Below, piece after piece: positions 1 through 11,431 of a stretch of DNA of 64,000 nucleotides. The stretch is from contig NC_080672.1 of NCBI RefSeq assembly GCF_030247195.1, positions 366,536,271 to 366,600,270 of the forward strand, read 5' to 3'. How positions within the stretch are numbered: position 1 is the first letter of the stretch; each line of letters begins with the position of its first letter. Source of the DNA: Topomyia yanbarensis. Taxonomy: Eukaryota > Arthropoda > Insecta > Diptera > Culicidae. The notes beneath the pieces were generated by a model. That model saw only the letters and a list, made by a program, of their open reading frames with translations. It did no database searches and was not told where the DNA came from. Made by a program: the position numbers and the translations under genes.

Positions 1-1697
1 CACTTGGAATGAATGCGACACGGCAGTCGACATTTGGGTGAACCGACTTTCCTCTCACGCCCACAAGGAACATCCAGAGTGGTACCACCGCATCTACACT
101 TAACCTGTGCCTTCAGATTGCACGGGTAGCATGGTCCATGGTGGCAAAGTGAATTACATTTATGTTTGCCACAAGGCAATGTTTTACCACACAGCTTATC
201 GCACGGGGGACAGTCGCCGTCGCAGCATTTTCTATTGCAAGGATGTTTATTGCAGCTTCTAACGTTCTTACACTTCGTTTCACAGATCAACTGCTTGTGG
301 CAAGCGACTTCTTTGTCCATATAACCGCATCGACAGGATTTCTTAACCAGCTCAAGACACTGACCACATTCCCCCGGATGACAACGTTCACTACAGCGAT
401 GCACCTGGCATTCTAGAAACTTTTGACACGTGTCACCGCAAGTTCCAATTTCCTCCGAGCAGGATGCAATGGAACTAGTTTTTCCACAAGGACATGTCCT
501 TGGCAAGCCTTGCGGACACTCACCACAACTGCCACTGTGACAAACTTTTTCGCAGCGATGTAACCCACAAGCATACTTATTACCACATTCTTTACCGCAT
601 TGCCAGTTTGACTCCGAACATTTCACCTCCTTGGTTTTACTGCCGCAAAGGCACTTCTGTCGACTTCGACTTTGACACGGAGGGCATTCGTCGGTGGAAT
701 GGCATATTTCACCGCATTCATGGATACCACAATTTCGTTTTTGTTTGCACTGCAAAACGATTAAACTTTATATTATCACTTACAATAAGACATTTTCATG
801 TTCAACACTTACCGTTTTAAGACAGGTCCAGTTCCGCTGCGAACAACGAATCGTTTTCGGCGCCGACTGACCACATTTGCAAGAGATAGCAACCGTCTGA
901 GGACACGGAGGACATGGTCCGGGGTGACAAAGCAGCACACAACTGTGACCACAATCCGGTACCAACCGCTTTCTGCACGTCTCACCACAGGAATGTGGAA
1001 TAAGCCACAGATGGTTCTGGGGATTTTGCTCCTTCGTGCAGAAACATTCATAGTGCCGTGGTATATCCACCGGTTCGTACTCCTTACGACACTTTGGACA
1101 GTCCCAGTGAATGGAAAGAGTCGGCTTCGGAACGTACTCACCCCGGTTATTGTAGTAGCCTTCCTGCTGTTCATGGCTGATACGTTTCAGCGAAATACTG
1201 TCATTGGCCCAGCGTTGAATACACAACAGATGGAAAAAGGTATAACAGCTCTTACAGGACCAAATCGAATCCGCTCGCTTTACTGCGCCGATACAAATTA
1301 AACAAACCGCCGAGCGGGACTCCAATAAATTTTGCAAATATTCTTGCGTCTTGCCAATATCTCCCCCGGATCCAGTGTAATTTTTCAGCACACCACCCAA
1401 TATATCCTGCGATGCAGATTCTTCCTCGTCCTCATCCTCGCTGGATTCGTACTGCTGGGTGTACTTTTTAGCCGACTCTAGATGCTTCCGTTGAGCACGG
1501 TTAAACTTTTCTTCCGACTGCTTCAGGAAGGTGTTATCATTCCCAGTGGATGCGGGTTGTTTGCTCGATTTCTGACCGTGTGCCGCTTTGGGTCGTTGCG
1601 GCTGATTGTTGCTAACAGTTTCTTCGATCTGATTGCGATTCCATGGATTGGACTGTTGGGTGGTACTTCGGTGATTGTTACGGTTACGATGAGCCAT
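1..1697 (-). CDS. stc: NF-X1-type zinc-finger protein (shuttle craft homologue), 5' part
   Basis: The visible part is two coding exons, 1697-813 and 749-1 (open at the window edge), joined across a 63-bp GT-AG intron (812-750) between complete codons. The start at 1697 is chosen because the in-frame Met at 1811 adds only an unconserved, 5'UTR-like extension. An acidic, low-complexity N-terminus (about residues 1-125) leads into a C4HC3 RING/PHD-like domain (about 132-205, CLIC...CPKC). After it come repeated NF-X1 fingers of the form C-x3-H-x3-C-x3-C, for example CGHSCVLLCHPGPCPPC and then many in exon 2. NF-X1 proteins are nuclear DNA-binding regulators with RING-type E3 ligase features; Drosophila shuttle craft is the insect member. 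The gene runs left out of the window, so the C-terminal R3H domain expected for the family is not seen. The family call is strong; orthology to stc is inferred from domain order. Confidence 0.92.
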
Positions 1698-1998
1698 ACT
1701 TTTAACGATTATTGAAGGATTATTTATGGATCTGCTGACTGAATACGTTACAGTTGTAAATTTGACGTTGATTTTTGTCTGTTTTCTCCTGATTTCACTG
1801 ACGTGGTTCATTCACATGACGTTTTGTACATATGCATGGGTGAATGGATGTCAAAGAAGTAATGTTGGTGCGAGAAGTCCCCTTTTGAAAGTGTATGTAG
1901 ACAAAAAGTAATCATCCAGTTATCACGGTACATATTTAAATTTTTAAAATGTGAATTTATAATTCTCTTTTCTAATATTATTTTCAATTTATTAAGGG

Positions 1999-2245
1999 CA
2001 GTGGCGGATCCAGGAAAAAAATCTGGAAGGGGTCTCAAATTCCGATTTTGAAATGTTCTTTGTAGAATAAGTAATCTGTAATAATCTCATTTAATTAAAA
2101 TCAGTTTTGTTGATCCAATCTAGAATGATCTTGAGCTTAGGACGAATTGAAGCAAACAGAAACTAATTTAAAATTTTGCAGCCAGTTAAAAATTTTTGAG
2201 GAGAATGGCCCGGACCCCCAGGATCTTCTCCTGGATCCGCCACAG
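1999..2245. mobile_element. hAT-like MITE
   Basis: The left end reads CAGTGGCGGATCCAGGA and the right end is its near-perfect inverted copy (TCCTGGATCCGCCACAG). The body is AT-rich and has no ORF. The CAGTG start fits hAT-superfamily termini. The flanking 8-mers (1991-1998 and 2246-2253) are only partly alike, so the target duplication is eroded or absent. Confidence 0.6.
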
Positions 2246-2619
2246 TTAAAAGGTTGCACCACTGTAGAATTTTTTACAAATAATATAGAAAAAAAAAATC
2301 GAAGGCTATATTAATAGCTAAATGTCCAAATTCCAATTCTGCCACCATGCTTCTTATGTGTACCCTGAAAACTTTATCCGCGTTTTTCTCGAAACGACAT
2401 TTTTTGAGTTGACCGAAAACGTAACTCGAACAAATGATTTATGATTGCTTTGAAATTTTCACAGTTTATTCAAAATTGATTTCTCCAGCGACGTACGCAG
2501 GATTCGATTTTTTTTATTGCTTAATTTTTTCATCAATTTTGTGTCGATTTTTACATTTTCAGTGTTTTTCACCTAAAAAGAGTGCCATTTCGCGATAAAT
2601 CAAAATATTGAAAAAAATC
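2246..2619. other. AT-rich spacer, no feature seen
   Basis: This is AT-rich DNA with poly-T/poly-A runs. No ORF, repeat or splice pattern supports a gene here. Confidence 0.5.
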
Positions 2620-5600
2620 TTATAGGATTAGACAGCCGCAAATACTCAACTTCCGTATCGCTGACCGTCTTAGTGACGAGTAAAGAATGCGGTTACTAAG
2701 CATTGCGTTTATGCTACCCGAAACACATGCAGATACCCCATCACTGCGCATCGCTTCCAGAATGGACTGAAAGGACACATTGTCAGCAGCGCCCTCAATA
2801 TCTAGGAATACATCCAAGCGCCCTCAATATCTCGGAATACATCCATCCAGTCGGTTGTCACGGTAAAGATGGACACGTCTATCGATACCAGGACACATGT
2901 TAGTGAACTCGGGTGATTCGTAGTTATACTGCCTAAGCTCGACCCTCATGAACAGAAGACAAAGATTAAGCCCGTACGATATTAAGCCTGTTCTAATGCC
3001 CCTGCCACTTCTAATTTTCCGATCTGTTTACTTCACATCCTTGCTCTCACTTGAGTACTATGGCTCTAATTTTTATAACTTTCCCTACCCAGTAATCTCT
3101 AGCTAATTGAATGTCGTTAAAACATTCAAGCTAGATTGCTTGAACGAGAAGGCCTTTTCAATGTCGTAAACAACATCGTGAAGCAAACTGATCATGGATT
3201 TTCCACACTGATATACATGTTCCATTTTGAGCAGTGTATATTCAACTAAACTAACGTTCCTGATGTGATGATCGATAATCAGTTCCAATGTTTTCAGATG
3301 AAAATAACTTCAGCTGATAGGCCTAAAACACTTGGCTTCGTTGTAGCTTAAGTTCCCCCCTTTGGGAATAAATTTAACAGTTATTTCTCGCCATACTTTC
3401 GGCATATACCCGGTAGCAAGACTGGGAAGCATAATCTTTTTCAAGACATGTTTGAGAGTATCATATCAGCAGCACGGGAAAGATTCCATCTTTACCAGGT
3501 GATTTGAATGGAGCAAAGCTGTCAACTGCCCATTTGATTGCTTCAGTGTGCATGCTAATGCATACAAGTCCGAATCATCAGAATGAGATCTGTGAATATT
3601 GTTCAGTTCCGTAACGATTGGAAAGCGTGCGTCGAAGAGACAATCAAGAACATCTTTTTCGTCCGTCACATAAACACCATCTCTGGTTTTTAAGGAGTTC
3701 ATCTGAAAATCTGTCGATTTTAAGAGAATTTTATTTTACCTGCTAGGCTTGCTCAGACTAGGAACAATTACTGCATAAACTTTGCCAGCCAGTTCGCCCT
3801 GCAGATCTAAGACATTTCTTATACGCCCTACGAGCTGACCTGATCACGCTAACTCCGGTTACAAGCTCTTCTCATGTTCTTCAGCTCAGCCCTCCACCAA
3901 GGGGGTCCACTAGTCGATTTAACAATACGAAGTGGACAAGCTTCTTCGTAGGACACTACTATGAATGAGTTCGTCGTATTCATGATGTCATCCAAGTCGT
4001 CTAGTTGATTAATTGTTAAAAAATATTCATGAAATTTAGTTGCCAAGTTAAGCATAAGCATAAGCATAAGAGATCGCCCGTAGTTGCTACTCCGTTATTG
4101 ACCAGAACAAAATTAGGTTGCAAAATGTTCATTGGAACAACATGCTTGGGAATAACATGATGAGCCACATTGTACAATCTATTTTGATCCCTGCATGCTG
4201 ATCAATACCGACGCCGGCCACGTCCGAATGCAGATCTTCTGGGAAAGGAAGGAATGTTAGTCCGATACATGTTGCTACTAGAGACCGAGGAATCCTCTGC
4301 ATCTCCACATGTATCACGGGAATGGAAGAGTTGTTAGTAAGTGTGCCAGTGGCGTTATCATGTAATAATTGCTCTGGGCAGCCATCATTTGTTGTTTTAA
4401 TACGATTAGCAAAATAAGCAACTTGAACTCTGGAAAGCCGGCTATAAGGAGCACTGCTTATATTTCTTAATAATATTCAATCACGCGACGAATTTTTTCG
4501 TGGTTTCTATCGTGTCGGTGCTGATTTTACCCGGTGATCGTTTGAATAAAATGAGGAATCTTATACAGAAGGTTCATCACACTCTTCCATAGGTGTCGCG
4601 AAGTTGGTGTTCTAGGATTCGCTCCATGCAAGCGATGCGACCTGTACATAGTTCATTAGGTAGTAGTTTAGTAAGTTTTCGAGAACACGATCGCTCGAAA
4701 AAGATCTTGTTTAGTTTTTGGTTCTTTTTAAACACTGGGTAGCCGGCTACCGATAGTATCCTATGTTTTCTAAACAAAAGCAATTTCAACTCCACACAGC
4801 CGATCGTGGGAGTATTGCCTAGAAAAGCTAATCTTATCTGCATAATAGGCCGGATCACTGTTTATTGCGACATTATTTAGACTAATTTCGCTATACCTTC
4901 TCCACAATATATTTTTTGGGTTGCAAACTACCGAGTGATAACACGTTATACACACAAAGAGTTATGATAGCTCGAGATGTTATAAATCAACGAAAGTATT
5001 TCCTATTTCTAATATCGGATTGTTTGCGAAATACACGTATACGAACGATTATATCGAACATTAAAGGGAAATACAGAGGCTCGTTAACTTGATGCACGGG
5101 CTTGCCACCAATAACGGAACTTGAAATTAGATTCTTTAAAACAGACCCGGCGAATTTTCAGTACGTATTGACCCGCGATCATCGATACTAGTCAAATTAA
5201 AGTCTTATTGGAGCTGATTTCCCAACAACTATTCATTTGAACGGTATTGTTTTCTCCGCTAGATCTGGTCGCACCCTCTCATTCTGCTACTATTGGCAGA
5301 AGGCTGATAGCACCCAGTCATCGCCGGTCTAAGGACCAAATGCCATTAATAAACTTAGACTCGCGTGGAGGCATGAGATAGAATTGAAAGCTGAATGAAC
5401 ATGACAGCAAAACACTTATTCTTCGTGCTGACATAACTGAAGGTAATTGCTTACCGGTCCCGGATTCCTCTCGCGAATTGTCAATTCTCAAACCTTATAC
5501 ATGATTGAAGTCATCATTCTACTCAAATAAGGCCATGTGTTTTCCCTAAGCACATTGAATGCTCTTTGGATCAGTTCCCCCGTTGGTAAAACAAACCCTA

Positions 5601-6640
5601 AAGAAACATAGAAATTAGTTTGCTCAGTCCAAAGAAAAGTTTGCCGACCGGCAGATACGTGTTCCCGAATATTAAAGAATCAAAACCTCTTCTCATACGC
5701 AATAAAATAAGAAAATAAAAAAAACAGTTGAATATCCAAGGCGGCTCATTTCCAAAGATAGCACCGCCTATGAAACACCCAATAAAACATAGGTGACAAG
5801 GGACGCGGACGGAATTAGCTGAGCACCGACTGGCTGGTTTGCCACCTATTTTTCGGGCGAAGAATTTTGGGGCGACACCTGGTAGTCGCTAGTCGCTGGT
5901 GAAACACCAATTATTTGAATGTGCTAATTTTTCTTATTGCCGTATCTTTTTTCACTTTTTGGATTGAATTTTTTTCTCTGAAAAACCATTTTTCACTATC
6001 TTTAGAATATACACTGTGTTTCTAGATGTTTTCTGTGCACTTTTATTGTCCTTGCATCGGGAATCGACGGCCCGTAATGCGAGGAAAAGATATTTTTTCA
6101 TTTGTCGGATTTCGATTTTCACAAACTGTCACCACTCGCGTCACTCAAAATTATGCCGAAAATGCTTTTATAAGCCACTTAACTTTGTATAATCGTTAAA
6201 TTGCACCCTTATTGACACTTTCTATAACCGGGAGGCAGTAAACTGCGCCGAAAATAATGAAAATTAACCGACTCGAAGGGAGCTCTACAAGAGTCAACCG
6301 CTCGCGACGAAGATACACACTCGAATCTCATGAAATTTAGTTGCCAAGTTTTCCAAAAAGAGATCCCAGTTGGTAGATTTAGGATTAAGATATGTTACCG
6401 CATTGAAGGTGATATCAAAATGATTGAAAAATATATATTTATGATCGGATAGAGACGGTTCAGTTTCATTTGGAACCTGCCAATCTCCCACCTCATGCGA
6501 AATTTTATCAGAGCCAAGCGTTATGTCTAACACCTCCTCTCTCTCAGACCTCGCAAAAGTTGGTCGGTTTCCTACAGTCAGAATATGGAGATGTGTTTAT
6601 GTACTCCATCAGATCAGAACCTCTCAGGGTGAGATCTGAG
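2620..6640 (-). pseudogene. Decayed non-LTR retrotransposon ORF2 (endonuclease-reverse transcriptase), split by a later insertion
   Basis: Reading 5' to 3' on the minus strand: the end of an APE-type endonuclease (6640-6294) with LMEYINTSPYSD, EVLDITLGSDKI and the catalytic SLSDHKY; after the nested insertion, a linker with GPPWWRAEL (3970-3849); a segment around 3700-3466; a palm-proximal segment ending EKAFSFKQSSL (3288-3103); and RT motif A VFLDIEGA (2817-2620). Stop codons and frameshifts lie between all the pieces. About 290 bp of unrelated sequence separates the last two, and a 29-bp tandem duplication (2790-2847) covers motif A. The motif order fits the Jockey/LOA/I group; the exact clade cannot be fixed by eye. 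It is non-functional. Confidence 0.75.
4050..6328 (-). mobile_element. 2.28-kb insertion of unknown family inside the decayed ORF2
   Basis: The insertion is bounded by an identical 22-bp direct repeat at 4028-4049 and 6329-6350; the host ORF2 reading (NLATKFHE) breaks off at one copy and resumes at the other. The left end carries a short tandem AAGCAT repeat (about 4050-4069). On the minus strand this would be a microsatellite-like 3' tail, as several non-LTR families have. A long, variable-length target duplication plus a simple-repeat tail suggests target-primed insertion. No RT, endonuclease or transposase motif was recognised in its short ORFs, so it may be non-autonomous or heavily decayed. 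Confidence 0.65.
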
Positions 6641-7300
6641 CTGCCCCATACAGGGTGCGCCATCTGGATGTATCCTATTTCAACATTGAACAACTCCGCC
6701 ATTTTCCAGCCGATTTTGACAGATAAACACAATTATGAAACGTCATTTAGTGCCATTTTAGCTATGAGTCGATTTACACCAAAAGAACGCGCTGAGCGTC
6801 GGAGTGTGCTCCAAAACAATCATCGGTCCTTATTTTTTCAAAAAGGGAGGAGACCATCGATGGTGCACATTACCGTTGGATTTTGGCGCACTTTGTCTGT
6901 CCACAAATGCAGAAAAAAGGTCTGAAAAACTTCTATTTTCAACAACCTTGCCACACCGCAGCCGCTACAATCAAGTTCTTGTAGAGCAAATTGCCAGGGC
7001 GCGTTGTCTCAGAAAATGGTGATTTGGAATGGCCTCCGGATTTAGCGGTACCAGACTTTTTTCTGTGGGGTTACTTGAAAAGTAAAGTTTATTCTAGCAA
7101 ACCTAAGAACCTTGACGAACACAAAGCTAATATACGAGCGGAAATTACTGCAATTAAGCCCGAAATGCTGTCCAATGTCATGCAAAATGCCCACCAATCA
7201 ACGTTGTATTCTAAACCTGGTTTATAATAAATGGCATAACATATCCTAAACAAACTTGTTTACTTGCGAAAATCGGCTGAAAATGGCGGAGTTGTTCAAT
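6640..7300 (+). pseudogene. Mariner-like element remnant with internally deleted transposase
   Basis: Imperfect inverted repeats lie at 6685-6717 and 7268-7300 (core: gaacaactccgccattttc). Inside are an N-terminal piece with MSRFTPKERAERR (from about 6764) and, in other frames, a C-terminal piece GDLEWPPDLAVPDFFLWGYL followed by KPKNLDEHKANIRAEI (about 7010-7225). The WPP-DL-PDFFLWGYLK block is typical of the mariner/Tc1 transposase region carrying the last acidic residue. Most of the catalytic core is deleted and frames are broken. The element interrupts the decayed ORF2 next to it. Confidence 0.75.
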
Positions 7301-7474
7301 TTATGCTACAATATGATAGAACTCTTTTGAAATTATCAGAAGGAGATGACTCGTTATGGGACAGATATGCTGAAGTAACTTTCCAATGTAAAGATTTCCT
7401 TTATCGAAGTACTGTTCTTGAGCTAATGCTATGGAATGCTTCTGCGTAAGTCGAGATAGATTCATAGTTGCGGT

Positions 7475-7582
7475 AATGAACTGGAATTCTGGCTGGCTCC
7501 AGTTCGCATTCCGGCTCCAGTGACACAACCGATTCTAACTATGCGGAATGCGAGCTGGAACCAGCCAGAATTCTGGTTCATT
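7475..7582. repeat. Inverted repeat, arms about 38 bp
   Basis: The left arm (7475-7514) and right arm (7543-7582) are imperfect reverse complements centred on a loop of about 28 nt; the arms include gaattctggctgg and its complement. It is a likely foldback MITE core; no gene is associated. Confidence 0.55.
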
Positions 7583-7865
7583 TACGGCTGAGCTTAACAG
7601 CCGTTTATGCTGGAGATGCATTTGTGCTATTCTAACCATTGTTCATTAGAAAACTCTACATTTTATTCCCAAAATATATTGCATAACAAACAGAGGATAC
7701 AAAGCAAATTGGGATGTAAACGCATATAGCGAGCCATATCAGGCTTAAATGGGACACGAATATAACGGTCCACTGTGTCAGAGATTCACAGAACACAGTA
7801 AGGGCAAACACCAAAATGCTCCGTGAGCAATTGGCACCTTTTAGACGCTCCAGCCGGTTGTACGT

Positions 7866-8040
7866 CATTTCGCGGAATACCATTACCCGGTATACCATAT
7901 TCCGGAAAACCATATCCCAGAATGTACTATTTCCCGGAAGACCATTTCCCGGATTGTACCATTTCCCAGAAAACCATTTCTCGGAATGTACCATTTCCCG
8001 GAAAAACCATTTCCCAGAATGTTCCATTTCCCGGAAAATA
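7866..8040. repeat. Minisatellite of TTCCCGGAA-containing units
   Basis: Degenerate units of about 13-17 bp alternate between CCATTTCCCGGAAAA and CCATTTCCCGGAATGTA. TTCCCGGAA is itself palindromic. A second array of the same family lies in opposite orientation at 12639-12803, and both are preceded by a related ttgtacgtc-type flank. ORFs across the array (GKWYIPGNGF-like repeats) are a by-product of the repeat. Confidence 0.8.
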
Positions 8041-8425
8041 AATCAAACCACGTACCTTGCCACCACTCATTTTGATTACACTTGCTACGAAGCAAATGTC
8101 AAACAAACTACGAAATTCGCTCTACTTTAGAACATAAAAAAAGTTTGGAAATATGTTTGGAATTTTATTGATTTTAAATGTAAGTTAGAATAACATATCA
8201 ACAATGCTTCAGATATATTTATTTTGGGATTTTTATGGATTATGCATCTAAAAAAACTGCGGTTTTTCTTTCTCATACATGCATGCTTCCTTGTCGTTAT
8301 TTTTGGCATGTTTTTGATTTATATGTACTTTCTATTTCTATGTAGTTTCACATGCTTTTAAGTACTCTTTCAAAATATTGTTGGTGTTTTATTGGATTTA
8401 AGTACTAGTGGTCCTAACATACCTT

Positions 8426-8811
8426 CCCCATAGAAAATTTGACAGTTCATAAATTTCACAGTCGACCGACGAAAACGGGAGCTTCGAGGTCGACAGATTA
8501 ATTAAACGACCAAGTTGGGTTTCGTCGGTGGACAATTTTTGTCACAATATTAATCGCCAGATTTAATCTGTGTGAATCTGGTTCCAGTTTTAGACTATCA
8601 ACTAATCGATCGATTTAATTGGTTGAAATAGACCGATTTCAACAGATTTCGTCTGTCATATTTAATCGGTTGTCGCGTCGGCTGACGTCCATGTTAAACC
8701 CCCATAAGAGTCGGTGCAACAATCGACCGATTAATTGGTGGCATAGTCGGCCGATTGTGCCGACGCAAGCCGATTTAGTCGGTGGGAAAATCGGGAGGAT
8801 TTTCTATGGGG
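8426..8811. mobile_element. MITE rich in ATTAATCGG/CCGATT motifs
   Basis: A 13-bp terminal inverted repeat (CCCCATAGAAAAT at 8426-8438 and its complement at 8799-8811) encloses 386 bp with many degenerate copies of AATCGGT/ACCGATT in both orientations. There is no ORF and no clear target duplication. Confidence 0.6.
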
Positions 8812-9182
8812 TTATAACTTTTTGAATTATAATTGTTATTCTATGAGCTTATTCGCCTTCTTTTGGAGATGAGCAAATCATGAAAAATATTTTTGAATTT
8901 TTCTTCTTTAAAATTTGAGTACTTTTTTTTTGGAAATTAATAATTCATAACAATCTTCTTTGAGACTGCCTTTTTAAGCATTATCTGTTTTCTGGTACTT
9001 TATTGGTTTATTTGAGCTTGTTTTTTTTTTATTAATATGATCAGAGAGCAAAGATAAGGTGTCAAGCGAACCAAACAAAAACTTGGAATGCAGAAGAATG
9101 TCATCATGTTCTATTGCAGCATACTCAATCAATATCTATAAAGCTTATCATATCTTGATTGTAAATTATATTTGTCGCGGAA
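8812..9182. other. AT-rich spacer
   Basis: Homopolymer-rich AT sequence between two MITEs. Nothing gene-like is seen. Confidence 0.5.
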
Positions 9183-9184
9183 TA

Positions 9185-10110
9185 GGGTAAGGTGGGGCAA
9201 ATCCGACCGTTGGGTAAACCCGACCCCCCTCTGTTATCGAAAATCGGAAGCACTACGCGAACTAATAACACTGTTCTCGTGTAGAGCATTGTAAATAATC
9301 ATAATGGTGGCATGACAGCATTTTATTAGGCTACATTGAGATGCTCAAACGACAATAAGTGTGTTTTTACAACTTTTGATTTTATTTTTGTGCATCATTG
9401 ACTTCAAGATATTTCTGATTGTTAAAGTGATAGCATAAAAAATGCATGTGGATTCAAATTTTTTGATTTAAGTCCTACAAAGTGCATAGATGAATTAAGG
9501 CCAACTTTTTTCATACTTTTTTTAATCGCGTCGTAATGAAAAGTGACGTGGTGGGGCAAATCCGACCTCTAAATAGTGGGGTAAATCCGACCGCTTTTTT
9601 GCTAAGAAAATGTTTATTTGTCAATTTGAAAAATATTTTTATTATTATTATTTATTATTTTTTCGCACAATGGTTCAGAATTACAAACGAAAAACAAAAA
9701 AACGTGATGAATATAGTATTCGTCGAGCAATTGCTCCGATGCAAATAGGAATATTTTTACGTGCTACTGCTCGTGATTCCAAGATTGACATTGGATTCTA
9801 TTTTCTTCATGTTGCAATTGAATAACATAACATTCATCGATTTATCATTGAACACCCATAAAATTTGGGTAATATCTGCACTAAATCAACCAAAAACATA
9901 GGCGGTCGGGTTTATCCCACCATTTTTGAAAACAGCAAAAATGAACTTTTTCGTAAAACGCTTTTACCTCCAAATTTTCTAAAGATGCAAATAAAATGCT
10001 ATATATAGAAAGTTGCCCAGAAGTCTAACCTTTAATTTGGTATATAAAACGACTTGATCCGATATGAAATGAGCATTTTACAGCCAAAACCATTTACTTC
10101 CACCTTACCC
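9185..10110 (+). mobile_element. Pogo-like transposon deletion derivative
   Basis: The terminal inverted repeat GGGTAAGGTGG (9185-9195 and complement 10100-10110) is flanked by TA (9183-9184, 10111-10112), the target site of the Tc1/mariner/pogo group. Subterminal GGGGCAAATCCGACC blocks recur at 9197, near 9550 and, inverted, near 9902. At about 9670-9825 a frame reads VQNYKRKTKKRDEYSIRRAI then LRATARDSKI, resembling the pipsqueak-type HTH at the N-terminus of pogo/Tigger transposases. No DDE core follows, so this is an internally deleted element. The superfamily rests on the TA sites plus the weak HTH match. Confidence 0.6.
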
Positions 10111-10717
10111 TAATGTGAAATAAATAATAGAGGAGAATAGGTTAGTTTAGTTTAAAAGTTGGTAGCTCTCTCGGTGTTCCATCTAAATATACGTAAATGG
10201 AATGACTCATACAAAAGGAAAAATATTTCTTTTTCACGGATTCCTTGTTAAAATAATTGAACAAATCCAAGATTACTCTTCTGTAACGACGAAAATGAAA
10301 TCCTTTGATTTCGACGATAAATTTAACCCATTCCTCTGGATCTCGAAGATCATTCACGAAAAAAAGTGGTTAATTGTAAACGCTCGTGATAATTAAAGTT
10401 TTTAGAAACCAGAATTCTCTCTATGTAACCAGGCCACGTGTATGCAGGTCCACAAACATCTTGGAAGGTAAAAATCACATGATTCGTTGGGCTGTTTTCA
10501 GCTCAAAATCTCTTGTGGATTGTTCATGATATTGCTTTCTATAAAATGATAAGATTTTGAATGCTATAGAATACATATATGGGTCATTCCATGCGAAGTG
10601 ATCAAGGCACGTGTAATCGACCTTCACGGATTTGAACCAAATTTGGAGGAATTGTTCATCTAAGCCAATATATAAAAACCCAAATTTTTGTGACAACCTT
10701 CGAGTCAAAACGGTATA

Positions 10718-11036
10718 GGGTGATGAGCCTATTTGCGCCATGTTTCTATTATCACCCTACCCATTTGAAGCCGTTGGTTAGAGCAGTGTCTGCCATCTTT
10801 GTTCAACGCATCGAGTCAAATGGTAGCGCAGCAATAGGGGCACTCGATTTGAGTTTTCATTGTGCTCAAACACGAGAATTTTACTGTTTTCAACGCATTT
10901 GTGTTATTATATTGGTTCTTAACAACGAAGCAAAGCGGTTGATGTCAAATTTTACGCATTCTATTGATTGTAAGGCAAGAAATTATCGAATTAGTGAGGC
11001 ACCTTGCTTAGTATGGTGAAAATAGGCTCATCACCC
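10718..11036. mobile_element. TA-flanked MITE (GGGTGATGAGCCTATTT family)
   Basis: The 319-bp element has inverted ends GGGTGATGAGCCTATTT/AAATAGGCTCATCACCC and TA on both sides (10716-10717, 11037-11038). A truncated copy in opposite orientation is at 27595-27715. Confidence 0.75.
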
Positions 11037-11135
11037 TATCTCAGGATACGCACATATTATATTGGGAAGATAAGTGTTTTTTATGTAAAAATGTCTGAGG
11101 AACGCGATGGCATTAAAATTTTCAAAATTAAAATA

Positions 11136-11431
11136 CACTCAAGTTTTTTTTACGCGGTTTTTTTTTTGAGCGGTATTTTTTACGCGGTTTTTTTTACGCG
11201 GATTTTGAAATTTACGCGGTTTTCATTTACGCGGATTTTGAAATTTACGCGGTTTTCATTTACGCGGTTTTTGAAATTTACGCGGTTTTCATTTACGCGG
11301 TTTTTGAAATTTACGCGGTTTTCATTTACGCGGATTTTGAAATTTACGCGGTTTTCATTTACGCGGATTTTGAAATTTACGCGGTTTTCATTTACGCGGC
11401 TCGTATCCCCCGCGTAAAAAAATCCTGAGTG
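11136..11431. mobile_element. MITE with internal TTTACGCGG minisatellite, copy 1
   Basis: The left end is CACTCAAGTTTTTTTTACGCGG-like and the right end CCGCGTAAAAAAATCCTGAGTG. The interior is a tandem array of about 35-bp units built from ATTTACGCGG and TTTTGAAATTTACGCGG. A TA precedes it at 11134-11135, but the right flank reads CA, so the target duplication is not intact. Translations of the array are repetitive artefacts. Confidence 0.75.

Noticed and set aside
494..1301. Plus-strand frames opposite the NF-X1 gene (for example 798-1301)
   Set aside because: The minus strand has dense Cys/His zinc fingers and consistent splice sites; the plus frames are shadows.
1808..1811. Start of the NF-X1 protein at the Met at 1811
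   Set aside because: The added 38 residues look like translated 5'UTR; the Met at 1697 opens the recognisable Asn/Gln-rich N-terminus.
7823..8095. Proline/glycine-rich repetitive ORFs over the TTCCCGGAA array
   Set aside because: All frames are open because the unit lacks stops; there is no start context or homology.
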